Assembly (NCBI GenBank): GCA_041394705.1
Contig: JAWKHS010000006.1
Span: 186,001-250,000, forward strand
Reading direction: 5' to 3'
Source: Vicinamibacterales bacterium
Lineage (GTDB): Bacteria > Acidobacteriota > Vicinamibacteria > Vicinamibacterales > UBA2999
Length of the DNA: 64,000 nucleotides
In this document: one piece after another, positions 42,677 to 51,112 of the stretch
Layout: each line of letters opens with the position of its first letter
Position numbering within the stretch: position 1 is the stretch's first letter
Made by a program: the position numbers and the translations under genes
The notes under the pieces: generated by a model
Told to the model about the DNA's origin: nothing
Databases searched by the model: none
The model's input: only the letters and a program-made list of their open reading frames with translations

Positions 42677-43420
42677 CTAGGCGCCCGCGGGTGGCGACGG
42701 CGCCTTGGGCAGATCGATCGAGAACGTGGTGCCTTGGCCTGGATCCGAGGCGACGTCGATGGACCCGCCGAGCTGTTCGAGGACGGCCCGCACCACGGCG
42801 AGCCCGAGTCCCGAGCCGGGGCTCGGCTTGGTCGTGACGTACGGCTCGAACATGCGCTCCCGGATCGAGGGATCGACCCCGCCGCCGGTGTCCGAGACGG
42901 CCAGCCGGATGTTGCGCGCCGGGGCGCTGGCGCCGTCGGCCGTCGCGGAGGCCGCCTCGGCGCGGCCAGGCCCGGCCGTGATGGTGAGGACGCCGCCGTC
43001 TGGCATCGCGTCGCGGGCGTTGAGCGTGAGGTTCACGACGATCTGCTCGATCTGGCTGGTCTCCGCCAGCACCCACAGCGGCGCCTCTTCCACGAGGAGC
43101 CGGACCGCCACCTCTCCGCCGGCCAGCCGTGCGAGCAGCGTCGCCGCCGATCGGAGCAGCGCGGCCAGGTCGACGACGGGCGTCGACACCGCCGCCCGCC
43201 CCACCGACAGGCGCTGCTGCATCAGCGAGCGGGCACGCCCGCCCGCGTCGACGATGGCGCTCACGAGCTCGCGGGTCTGCGGGCGCAGCGAGTCGTCGTC
43301 CAGCGCCAGCTCGGCACACCCGTTCACCAGCAACAACAGGTTGTTGAGGTCGTGGGCCGTACCGGCAACGAGCTGGCGATAGGACTCGAGCTCTCGGTTC
43401 TCGTTCTCAGGGCTCGACAT
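42677..43420 (-). CDS. Soluble histidine kinase (HisKA plus HATPase), no sensor domain
   Basis: This 247-residue protein holds just a kinase core. The H-box is GTAHDLNNLLLLV (H23), the N-box IVVNLTLNARDAMPDGG, the G1-box DTGGGVDPS, the F-box MFEPYVTTK and the G2-box GSGLGLAVVRAV. No membrane segment, PAS or GAF domain is present, so input must come from another protein. It is the last gene of a run that also encodes a sigma factor, a Ser/Thr kinase and two small paralogues; no response regulator gene is adjacent. ATG 43420 starts the H-box region after a short charged stretch. Confidence 0.88.
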   Translation of the reverse strand: MSSPENENRELESYRQLVAGTAHDLNNLLLLVNGCAELALDDDSLRPQTRELVSAIVDAGGRARSLMQQRLSVGRAAVSTPVVDLAALLRSAATLLARLAGGEVAVRLLVEEAPLWVLAETSQIEQIVVNLTLNARDAMPDGGVLTITAGPGRAEAASATADGASAPARNIRLAVSDTGGGVDPSIRERMFEPYVTTKPSPGSGLGLAVVRAVLEQLGGSIDVASDPGQGTTFSIDLPKAPSPPAGA

Positions 43421-43546
43421 GGCCCTCGTCCGGGGGGTTTCGGAAACGACGACGCGTACGGGACGTCCCCACGAGGGAACGCGCCGTACGCGGCTTCGCG
43501 AGTCGGGCGGAGCCTCGACCGCAGCGTGCGATCCGACCTGGGCCGG

Positions 43547-44023
43547 CTATTCCTTCGGGTCCCACGTGCACCAGTAGCCGGCGATCATGCCGGTGGCCGC
43601 GTCGGTGGCCGGCACCCGGCCCCTGGCGCCGCTGCGCACGGCGTGGAGCTGGCAGTACCGCTCGATGTCGGCCGCGGCCTTGCGGACCTCCTCGAGGCCG
43701 ATCGTCGCCTTGCCGGCCGCGTGCCGGACCACCCGCTCGCCGAACATGCTGCTGACGGCGGTGACGCGGACGCGATCCTCCTCCCAGCGGTTGCCGAACT
43801 GCTGCATGGCCCGCAGGAACTTGGCGCCGAAGTGATTGCGCACCCAGACCACGGCGTCGTACTCGAACGAGGCGCGGAGGCCGACGCCCTGGCCGATGCT
43901 GAGGAACATGTCGTCGAGGATGACCTGCAGGGCCTCACGCAGATCGGGCGTGACGTCGGGCGTGATGGCGCCGGGCTGCTGGGCGGGCGTGGGCAGATAG
44001 GTCGAGCGCGTCTCGGTGTTCAT
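43547..44023 (-). CDS. Uncharacterised protein, paralogue of its upstream neighbour
   Basis: This 158-residue protein has no family I recognise. ATG 44023 is chosen because GGAGGT lies just before it; ATG 44035 adds four residues. Over 96 residues it aligns without gaps to the product of 44046-44396, with about 40 identical positions that I counted. The shared pattern is GQGxG, DxVxWxR, FLxA, GNxWxxDRxRVTAV, GxRxxHAAG and DxExxCQ. A tail of about 40 residues (GRVPATDAATGMIAGYWCTW) is extra. It looks soluble and alpha-helical, with no signal peptide. Its place between kinases suggests a signalling role. Confidence 0.75.
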   Translation of the reverse strand: MNTETRSTYLPTPAQQPGAITPDVTPDLREALQVILDDMFLSIGQGVGLRASFEYDAVVWVRNHFGAKFLRAMQQFGNRWEEDRVRVTAVSSMFGERVVRHAAGKATIGLEEVRKAAADIERYCQLHAVRSGARGRVPATDAATGMIAGYWCTWDPKE

Positions 44024-44045
44024 CGATACCTCCATGTGTGCCGAC

Positions 44046-44396
44046 TCAGGCGATGACTTGCGGTGTGGGTACGCCGACTCCCTCGCGCTCGGCGTTCATC
44101 TGACATCCGGTTTCCACGTCGTGCGACGCCAATGCGGCGGCGCGCAAATCCACCGACGGGGACCCGGCGGCGTGGTACAAGGCCCGCTGGCCCAGATAGC
44201 GGCCCACCGCCGTCACGCGGTGGCGATCCGCGGCCCAGGAGTTCCCCCGGACGGTGATGGCGTGCAGGAAGAAGCGGCGGTAGCGGCTGCGCCACCAGGC
44301 CACGACGTCGAAATCCACGGATTTCTCGGTGCCGATACCCTGGCCTGCGGCAAGCAGGCAGTCGCTCAGAATGCTGTCGATCTGTTCAACCGGCAT
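44046..44396 (-). CDS. Uncharacterised small protein, tandem paralogue
   Basis: This 116-residue protein is the shorter of the tandem pair; its ATG is 80 bases after the Ser/Thr kinase stop. The shared core includes AAGQGIG, RGNSWAADRHRVTAV, YHAAG and CQMNAER. The histidine in HAAG, the cysteine in CQ, and the WxxDR motif are kept in both copies, so they are candidates for binding residues. No fold can be assigned by eye. It is absent from every family I can name. The next start is 23 bases downstream, supporting cotranscription. Confidence 0.75.
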   Translation of the reverse strand: MPVEQIDSILSDCLLAAGQGIGTEKSVDFDVVAWWRSRYRRFFLHAITVRGNSWAADRHRVTAVGRYLGQRALYHAAGSPSVDLRAAALASHDVETGCQMNAEREGVGVPTPQVIA

Positions 44397-44476
44397 GGGT
44401 GTCCCTCGGGAAACGGCGCCCGTCGGAGGTAAGAACGCCGGAGCGCCCGATTCCGTACAGAGACGGAAACCGGGAC

Positions 44477-47257
44477 TTACTGGGTGAGGTCGAGGCGGGC
44501 GCGGAGGCCGCGAAGCGCGGTACGGAGGTCGGCCGCCGTCTGGGGGCGGCGGGCCGGCACACGGGACAGCGCGTCGTTCAGGAAGGCGGCGACGGGCGCG
44601 GGACACGACGGTCGGACATCGCGGATGTCGGGCACGGCCGTGTGCTGGATGGCCTGGACCACGTCGGACACGGCCAGCCCGTCAAACGGGTGACGCCCGG
44701 CAATGGCCTCGTAGAGCACCATGCTCAGGCTCCAGAGGTCGAAGGACTCCTGCGGCGTGGCGCCGGCGAGGGCCTCTGGCGACAGGTAGAGCGGCGTGCC
44801 CACCACCTGCCGAGTCACCGTCAGGGTGGACGAGGCGGTGAGCGACGAGAGGCGCCGCTCCAGTTCCTTGGGATCCACCGGGACGACGGCCGCGACGGCG
44901 TCGAGCCCCTTCGAGCGGTCCAGCATGGCCGCCAGGCCGAAATCGAGCAGCTTCGGCACGCCGTCGCCGGTGTAGCCGATGTTGCTGGGCTTGATGTCGC
45001 GGTGGAGCACGCCGTTGTCGTGCACGCGGTCGAGGACGTCGGCCAGCATGATGCCGAGGTCGAGGACCTCGTCCACCGGCGCCGGTCCGCGCCGCAGCCA
45101 CTCGAGCAGCGTGCCGCCCTCCAGGTACTCGACGATCAGGAGCGGCGTGTCGTGCCACTCCTCGGCGCCGTAGATGGTCGCCAGGTTCGGATGGAGGACC
45201 GCGGCCATCGCTCGCGCCTCCCGGCGGAGGCGGGCTGCGTACTCCCGCCGCATCGGCGGAAGCGTCTTGATGGCCACCCGCCGGGCGAGCGCGAGATCCG
45301 TGGCGAGGTAGACCACGCCCGTGCCCCCGGTCCCGAGGAGGCGCTCCAGCCGGAACTTCGCGTTGACGAAGAGCGGGAGCACCGCCGGCCGGGTCGCGGC
45401 GCCGCAGCGGCACCGCCGCCGGTGGGGACTCCACGTCTCCGAGCACGTCGGGCACCACGCCGCGGGCTCGTCCTGCCAGCCCACGCCCGTCGGGCGGGCC
45501 GCCGGCGCCGGTCCCGCGTCCGTCTGGGCCTGGCGCAGCCAGCGGTTCTCCAGCTGCAGCGCCACGTGCCCGCACATCGTGGTCACGAGCGCCAGGTGCG
45601 CCGGCGTGTAGGGCAGCTGGTTGGCGGCTTCACCGATGGCGACGATGCCCAGCAGGGTGCCGGATGCGCCCACGAGCGGCGCCAGGATCTGGGCGCCGCT
45701 GTCGAGCAGCCAGTCCCGCTCCGGCTCGGGGAGCAGGCGGGCGATGGCCGACCGCGCGTCGAGATGGAGCTCGGTCCGCGAGGTCTGGAGCAGGTCGGCC
45801 AGGACGGAGTTGCGCGGCAGCGTCGGAAACGCGCCGTCAGGGGCCACGAGCGCGGCCCCGTCCTCGGACAGCAGCAGCACGCGCGCGTGATCGGCGTGCA
45901 GCGCCCGGGTCAACTCCTCGGCCAGCGCGGTGCTGAGGGCGCGCAGGCCCTCGCCGGCGCGGAACCGGTGCTCGAGCCTCGCCATCGCCTCCGACGCGTC
46001 GAGCGGCTCGCGCAGGAACCACCGGTCCACGGCGCCCGCCAGTTGCGGGCGGAACGTGAGCGCCACCAGGCCCACCCCGGACAGTGCGATCAGGCCCACC
46101 GGAGGGCGCGCGTCCACGTACTGGAGGAACGTGAGGCCGCGGTGGAGGAAGACATCGATCGCGAGGTAGGTGAGGGGCGCGAGGATCGCGGCCCAGACCG
46201 CGTAGCGCGCCAGGGCGTACCGCAGCGTGGCGCGCACGATGAACTCGAGGGTCATCACGCGGTTGACGGTCACGGCGTAGGCCGTCAGCGGCACGATCGA
46301 CCCGAGGCCCAGGTACACGACGGCGCCGACGTGGCCGCGCACGTCGGGCGAGCGAAGCATCGGGACGAACGGCGTCGCCACGGCCGCCAGCAGGAGCGGC
46401 GTCAGTCCGACGGCGAGTGAGCCCAGGAACCACCGGACCTGCTGGCGCCGTTCGGCCGAGGCGTGGCGGCCTCGCGCCAGCAGGAACGGGAGGGCCAGCA
46501 ACGCCTGGCCGAAGACCAGCGGCCAGAACATCGACGCGGGCGCCTGGCGGTCCAGCACGTCGAGCGCGGCGCGCATCGCGCTGCCGGGGACCGGCCCGCC
46601 GGGTTGCGTCGCGACGAAGTTGACGGCCACCAGGACCAGGGCCGTGACCGAGGCCAGCACGACCATGCCCACAGCGACGCCACGGGTGCGGGGCGCGACG
46701 GGCTCGTACGGAAAGGCCCACGCGAAGAGCCACACCGCCAGGGCGAAGAACGCCTCGGTCTTGCAGGCGTCGAGCAGCCCCGTGACCACGCCCGCGGGGC
46801 CGCCGACCGCCAGGACGAACGGCTCCACGAAGGCCGACGCGATCGTCAGGTAGAGACCGCCAAGGAGCCGCAGGCGCCGGTCGGCGCCACCGCCGGCGAC
46901 GAGCAGCAGGCCGCCGAGTCCGAAGATCGCCAGGTTCAGCGCGAACGGTCCGGTCCGCGGCGGCGGCGAGAGCTGGCCGAGGACGGACGGCACGGCCGCC
47001 AGGGCCACCGCCACCTTCAGGCCGGCCAGCGTCACGGCGGCCGCGTACAGCGAGGTGATGCCCGCCCGCAGCCACGACCGGCGCTCGACGAGCGCGGCGC
47101 CGTGGCGCGCGCGCATGGCGGCGACGACGCGCAACTGGCGGACGAGATCGCCGTGCGCGCTGCCGGCCGCGCCCTCCATCGCGCCCCAATCGATCGTGGC
47201 GCCGTCGGCCAGGGCCGCGGCGAGGGAGTCGGGGAACGCGTCGCGGCTACCGCTCAC
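44477..47257 (-). CDS. Membrane Ser/Thr protein kinase with GAF-like and zinc-ribbon modules
   Basis: This 926-residue protein has an unusual order. Residues 60-440 hold ten or so hydrophobic segments; 450-590 form a GAF-like domain (LTRALHADHARVLLLSEDG to LVTTMCGHVALQLENRW); C602, C605, C616 and C618 form a zinc ribbon; and 634-926 is the Hanks kinase. Its motifs are complete: Gly-loop LGTGGTGVVYLA, K664, HRD 752-754 and DFG 772-774, with GTPLYLSPE after an unusually long activation segment. The N-terminal 60 residues are cytosolic and helical. GTG 47257 overlaps the sigma-factor gene by 11 bases, so expression is coupled. It probably phosphorylates a neighbour in the operon; substrates are not known. 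Confidence 0.92.
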   Translation of the reverse strand: MSGSRDAFPDSLAAALADGATIDWGAMEGAAGSAHGDLVRQLRVVAAMRARHGAALVERRSWLRAGITSLYAAAVTLAGLKVAVALAAVPSVLGQLSPPPRTGPFALNLAIFGLGGLLLVAGGGADRRLRLLGGLYLTIASAFVEPFVLAVGGPAGVVTGLLDACKTEAFFALAVWLFAWAFPYEPVAPRTRGVAVGMVVLASVTALVLVAVNFVATQPGGPVPGSAMRAALDVLDRQAPASMFWPLVFGQALLALPFLLARGRHASAERRQQVRWFLGSLAVGLTPLLLAAVATPFVPMLRSPDVRGHVGAVVYLGLGSIVPLTAYAVTVNRVMTLEFIVRATLRYALARYAVWAAILAPLTYLAIDVFLHRGLTFLQYVDARPPVGLIALSGVGLVALTFRPQLAGAVDRWFLREPLDASEAMARLEHRFRAGEGLRALSTALAEELTRALHADHARVLLLSEDGAALVAPDGAFPTLPRNSVLADLLQTSRTELHLDARSAIARLLPEPERDWLLDSGAQILAPLVGASGTLLGIVAIGEAANQLPYTPAHLALVTTMCGHVALQLENRWLRQAQTDAGPAPAARPTGVGWQDEPAAWCPTCSETWSPHRRRCRCGAATRPAVLPLFVNAKFRLERLLGTGGTGVVYLATDLALARRVAIKTLPPMRREYAARLRREARAMAAVLHPNLATIYGAEEWHDTPLLIVEYLEGGTLLEWLRRGPAPVDEVLDLGIMLADVLDRVHDNGVLHRDIKPSNIGYTGDGVPKLLDFGLAAMLDRSKGLDAVAAVVPVDPKELERRLSSLTASSTLTVTRQVVGTPLYLSPEALAGATPQESFDLWSLSMVLYEAIAGRHPFDGLAVSDVVQAIQHTAVPDIRDVRPSCPAPVAAFLNDALSRVPARRPQTAADLRTALRGLRARLDLTQ

Positions 47258-47846
47258 GAGACATTTCCTCGCCGAGCCGCACGAGGGCGCGCCGGACGGC
47301 GATGCGGGCGGCTTCGGCCGTCGGCTTGTCGAGCACGAGCGCGATCTGCTCGTACGTGTAGCCCATCTCGATGCTGGCGACGATGGCCTTGCGGTCGCGC
47401 GGCCGCAGCCGCTTCAGGGCCGCGTCGTAGCGCCGGCGGTCCTGTTCGTGGATCGCCAGGTCGAGCGGCGACTGGCCGCCGTCCACGAGGCGATCGTGCA
47501 GGGCATCGGGTGCCGGATGCCGGGCCGCATGGCGAAACTGGTCGTGCATGCGGTTCACGAGCGCGCGCCGCAGGTAGCCGAGCAGCGCCCCCTGGCGCTG
47601 CGGCTGGAACGTCCCGATATGGCGAAGGCTGTGGAGCACGGTCTCCTGCACGTAGTCGGCGGTGTCGGCCGCGCTTCGCGCCCACGCCGGCACGCGGCGG
47701 TGCGCCCAGCGGTGGAGGCGCGGCAGGTAACGGCTGAGCAGGCTGTCCAGGGCTCCGTCGTCGCCCGCCCGCGCGCGGGACAGCAGTTCCTCGGACGGCG
47801 GGCTCGAGAGCGGGCCGCTCGACGGGGCGCTGGGGTGCCGTTCCAT
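47247..47846 (-). CDS. ECF-like sigma factor
   Basis: This protein of 199 residues has sigma region 2 (YVQETVLHSLRHIGTF after a helix RYLPRLHRWAHRRVPAW) and region 4 (LRPRDRKAIVASIEMGYTYEQIALVLDKPTAEAARIAV, read in parts). The sequence is nearest to ECF sigma factors found next to Ser/Thr kinase genes, where the kinase replaces an anti-sigma factor. ATG 47846 follows a reasonable spacing; upstream in-frame extension looks noncoding. Its 3' end overlaps the kinase GTG by 11 bases. No anti-sigma gene is present, so the kinase may control it. Confidence 0.85.
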   Translation of the reverse strand: MERHPSAPSSGPLSSPPSEELLSRARAGDDGALDSLLSRYLPRLHRWAHRRVPAWARSAADTADYVQETVLHSLRHIGTFQPQRQGALLGYLRRALVNRMHDQFRHAARHPAPDALHDRLVDGGQSPLDLAIHEQDRRRYDAALKRLRPRDRKAIVASIEMGYTYEQIALVLDKPTAEAARIAVRRALVRLGEEMSRER

Positions 47847-48034
47847 GCTGGCTCGCGTTCTCGTCGCGCTCGGCTCCCCCGGATTCTGCCCCCATAGTGC
47901 GGCGCACACAAGCCCCTGTTGGAGCGGGCCGCGTACGAATCCGGGGGTCCCGGCGTTCTCTCTCACAAGGGTGTCCCCTCCCGAGTCGACGCCCGCCGCG
48001 GCGTGGTGGGTCGCGGGCGGGCAGGAGCGAACCC

Positions 48035-48490
48035 ATGGAGATGATGCTGGAGACATGGATGCTGGCCGCATGCCTGGGTGGTGCAGGCGGGGCGGTGGGG
48101 GCGTGGCTCGCCCCGCGGGGGTCGGCCGGCCTGGCCTTCCCGCGGCCCGAGCCGGCTGGACGGACGGCGGAGGTGGCACGCCTTGGGGTCATCGCCCTGG
48201 CGGCGGCCACGACGGCGGCGGTGGCGTGGATGATCGCCGGGTCGGCGTCGCCCGTCCTCTGGATAGGCGTGCGCCCGTTCCCGGCGGCGTTCGCCTGTTT
48301 CTGGGTGGGATTCGTCACGGCCGGCTGGGTGGGAGCGGAGCGGGACAAGCGCGTGCTGCGCCAGGCCGTCTGCAGCGCGGCCACGGCCCCGGCCGCGCAT
48401 CCGGACACCGTGCAGGCGCTCGCGCACGCCTCCCCGGATGCGGTGTACGAGGCCGTCAAGGCGCTGGTGCCGCGCCGCGCGATTCGGTAG
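48035..48490 (+). CDS. Small membrane protein, function unknown
   Basis: This 151-residue protein starts at ATG 48035 with GGAG ten bases upstream. Three hydrophobic segments are evident: about 6-24, 47-68 and 75-97 (WIGVRPFPAAFACFWVGFV). A short cytosolic tail with RDKRVLRQAV and a terminal helix follows. It matches no family I can recall. It is divergent from the sigma-factor operon (start at 47846), and the 188-base gap would hold both promoters. Confidence 0.6.
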   Translation: MEMMLETWMLAACLGGAGGAVGAWLAPRGSAGLAFPRPEPAGRTAEVARLGVIALAAATTAAVAWMIAGSASPVLWIGVRPFPAAFACFWVGFVTAGWVGAERDKRVLRQAVCSAATAPAAHPDTVQALAHASPDAVYEAVKALVPRRAIR

Positions 48491-48529
48491 GGCGCACGTC
48501 GCCGGCGCAGGACGGCGACCGACGGGGGC

Positions 48530-48612
48530 GGCGCGCGGATGATCCCTTCGCTCGGCATGGGGGTCGCTCAGCTCCGGCTGGCGAAGCCGGGGGAAGGGAT
48601 CATCCGCGCGCC
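48530..48612. repeat. 20-bp perfect inverted repeat enclosing 43 bases
   Basis: Arms GGCGCGCGGATGATCCCTTC (48530-48549) and its exact reverse complement (48593-48612) flank a loop containing a smaller stem (CGGCT ... AGCCG at 48574-48588). It lies 38 bases before the NCS2 permease start. There is no run of T after either arm. It resembles a REP-doublet or small nonautonomous element; I saw no second copy in the window. It may instead fold in the permease mRNA leader. Confidence 0.6.
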
Positions 48613-48649
48613 CCCTCCCCGGTCGGGCGGGACTAACATCTCGGCCGGC

Positions 48650-49954
48650 ATGACCGCGCCGGCTCGGTCCGCGTCGCCGCCACGTCCGCCGGCAGGCACC
48701 GAGCTCGTCGCCGGCGTGACGACGTTCTTCACGATGGCCTACGTCCTCGTGGTGAACCCCGCCATCCTGTCCACCGACGGGACGGGCGTGCCCTTCAGCG
48801 GCGCGCTCACCGCCACCGTCCTGCTGTCCTTCTCGATGACCCTGCTGATGGGGCTCTACGCCCGCCTGCCGTACGGCGTGGCGCCGGGCATGGGCCTGAA
48901 CGCGTTCTTCACCTACACGCTCGTGCTGCAGGGCGGCGTGCCGTGGCCCGTCGCCTTCGGCCTCGTCTTCTGGGCCGGCGTGGTGTTCCTGCTCGTGTCG
49001 GTCACGGGGCTCCGCGAGTCGGTGGCGCTGGCCATCCCGCCGCACCTCCGCGCCGCGGCCGGGGCCGGCATCGGGCTGCTCCTCACGTTCCTCGGGCTCC
49101 AGCACGGCGGGTTCGTGGCGCCAAACCCCGCGACGATGGTGGGCGCCGGCCCGCTGGATCATCGCACCGTGCTCACGGCGGCGAGCCTCGGCACGATCGT
49201 GGTGCTCGCACGGCGTCGCAGCCCATTCGCGTTCCTGGCAGGAATGGCCGTGGCGGCCGCGGGCGGCTGGGTGCTGGGCGACGTGCGGCTGCCGGAGCGC
49301 TGGCTGAGCGCGCCCGACTTCACGTCCGTGCTCTTCGGGCTCGACGTCATGGGGGCGCTGCAACTGGCGCTCGTGCCCTCGATCGTCGCCATCACCCTCA
49401 CCGATCTCTTCGACTCGATCTCCACCTTCATGGGCGTGTCGCAGGCCGCGGGCCTGGTGGACGGCGAGGGACAGCCGCTGCGCCTGCGCGAGGGCTTGAT
49501 CGTGGACTCGCTGGCCACCCTGGGCGCCGGTCTCCTGGGATCGTCGCCGGGCACGGCGTACGTCGAGAGCGTCGCCGGCATCCAGGCCGGCGGACGCACC
49601 GGACTGACGGCCGTGGTCACGGCGTTCTGCTTCCTGCCCTGCCTGTTCATCGCGCCGCTGGCGGGCGCGGTGCCCGACTACGCGACCTCGGCGGTCCTCA
49701 TCGCCGTGGGCGCCTCCATGTTCCGCTCCGTCGCGCGCGTGGACTGGGATCGGCCCGAGATCGCGCTGCCGGCCTTCGCCACGGCCGTGCTCATTCCGCT
49801 CACCTTCTCGATCACGCAGGGCATCCTGTGGGGCGTCGTGCTCCACGCCGGGCTCCACGCGCTGACGGGACGGGCGCGCGACGTGCGGCCGATGGCCTGG
49901 GGACTCGCCGCCGTGGGCGTGCTCCTGCTGTGGCTGGAGCACGCGCGGGCCTGA
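48650..49954 (+). CDS. NCS2-family purine permease
   Basis: This is a 434-residue inner-membrane carrier with about 12 segments. The AzgA/NCS2-like signatures are present: GTELVAGVTTFFTMAYVLVVNP, GVAPGMGLNAFFTYT, VAITLTDLFDSISTFMGV and GTAYVESVAGIQAGGRTG. These belong to guanine/hypoxanthine/adenine transporters (GhxP-like). The start at ATG 48650 is right for the family; longer upstream frames run through the inverted repeat. It probably imports nucleobases by proton symport. Confidence 0.92.
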   Translation: MTAPARSASPPRPPAGTELVAGVTTFFTMAYVLVVNPAILSTDGTGVPFSGALTATVLLSFSMTLLMGLYARLPYGVAPGMGLNAFFTYTLVLQGGVPWPVAFGLVFWAGVVFLLVSVTGLRESVALAIPPHLRAAAGAGIGLLLTFLGLQHGGFVAPNPATMVGAGPLDHRTVLTAASLGTIVVLARRRSPFAFLAGMAVAAAGGWVLGDVRLPERWLSAPDFTSVLFGLDVMGALQLALVPSIVAITLTDLFDSISTFMGVSQAAGLVDGEGQPLRLREGLIVDSLATLGAGLLGSSPGTAYVESVAGIQAGGRTGLTAVVTAFCFLPCLFIAPLAGAVPDYATSAVLIAVGASMFRSVARVDWDRPEIALPAFATAVLIPLTFSITQGILWGVVLHAGLHALTGRARDVRPMAWGLAAVGVLLLWLEHARA

Positions 49955-49981
49955 CGGCTCGGTTGGCCACCCCGGCCGCGG

Positions 49982-51049
49982 CTACAACGGACGAATCAGG
50001 CCCGCGAGTGGACGGAGGAGCGCGAAGAGCCCCCAGGCCAGCAGGCCGATGACGGCCAGTATCACCGCGTATCCGAACGCCATCTTCATCGCACTCTGGG
50101 CGTAGGTGCCGGCGACGGCCCCGGTCACGCCGTTCACGAGCACGCGGTCCGTACGGTCGCGGTAGGTGGACGACACGATCCACACCGGCAGGAGGTCGTA
50201 GGTGTAGGTCTGGCTGTCGAAGTCCGTCGCGACGGCGAGATAGCGGTACGTGTCCCGGCTGAGGTCCTCGCGGCAGCGGGCCTGGGCGGCCCGCTCCAGC
50301 GCGGCGCGGGCGGCGGTTTGCGCATTCGTGAAATCGATCTGCGCGTGCTCCACGATCCAGCCCGCGAGGAACCCGGCGTGGAAGGCGCGGCGCATCTGTT
50401 CGGGGAACGGCGCCAGTTCCCGCAGGAGCGCCGCGTCCACTCCGGTCGCCGCGACGTCCACGGTGTCGAGCTCCAGGGGAATCTCGCGTTCGGTGCGGTC
50501 CCAGGCTTCGATCGTCCCCTGTTTCCTCGTCGACTTGTCGAGGACCTCCGCGAACCAGGTGGCGCGGCCGCGCGCGGCCAGATGCCACACGGGCACGTAG
50601 ACGCCGGTCACCGTGTCGGTCCGCACCCTGTGCAGGAAGCGCGACGCCGTGTACACGCGCTCGCGGTGCCAGGCCTTCACGGCCTCGAGGGCCTGCGCTT
50701 CGTCGATGCCGAAGGGCCACACGCTGTCGGGGGCGATCGCCGTGTGCACGGCGTAGGGCACGAGCGACGGCGAGCCGCAGAAGTCGCATCGCTGGCCGAC
50801 GCGGCCCTCGGTCAGGAGCGACACGGCGTTGCAGGCCTCGCACCGGACGGCGGTCCGCCCGCCGTGGGTCGTCTCGGCCGGCGCGGACGCGAGGTCGTGG
50901 GGGACGACGCCGGCGGCATCGGGTGGAAGCGCGACGTCCGCGGACACGCCGCAGTGGCCGCACACCAGGGCCTGACGGTCCACGGTCCACTGGCACGGGG
51001 CCCCGCACGCGGCGCACGGGTAACGTCCTGTCGCGATCGACTCGGTCAT
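49982..51049 (-). CDS. Double zinc-ribbon protein with C-terminal membrane helix
   Basis: The 355-residue protein has two zinc ribbons near the N-terminus: CAACG ... CGHCG (about 12-33) and CEACN ... CDFCG (about 70-92). A central region (110-310) of mixed alpha/beta character includes GVYVPVWHLAARGRATWFAEV and YDLLPVWIVSSTYRD; one hydrophobic segment ends the chain (326-350). This is like uncharacterised primosomal protein N'-like or TFIIB-type zinc-finger membrane proteins; no function is known. It is divergent from the permease at 51113. Confidence 0.7.
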   Translation of the reverse strand: MTESIATGRYPCAACGAPCQWTVDRQALVCGHCGVSADVALPPDAAGVVPHDLASAPAETTHGGRTAVRCEACNAVSLLTEGRVGQRCDFCGSPSLVPYAVHTAIAPDSVWPFGIDEAQALEAVKAWHRERVYTASRFLHRVRTDTVTGVYVPVWHLAARGRATWFAEVLDKSTRKQGTIEAWDRTEREIPLELDTVDVAATGVDAALLRELAPFPEQMRRAFHAGFLAGWIVEHAQIDFTNAQTAARAALERAAQARCREDLSRDTYRYLAVATDFDSQTYTYDLLPVWIVSSTYRDRTDRVLVNGVTGAVAGTYAQSAMKMAFGYAVILAVIGLLAWGLFALLRPLAGLIRPL

Positions 51050-51112
51050 CGGGCGGAAGGCACGGCGGGCGGCATTCTACCGGGCCGGCGTCCCCGGGCA
51101 TAAGATGCGCGG

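Noticed and set aside
48530..48612. Possible xanthine/guanine riboswitch before the NCS2 permease
   Set aside because: None of the conserved purine-aptamer loops can be seen; the perfect 20-bp stem is longer than in known riboswitches. Kept only as an inverted repeat.
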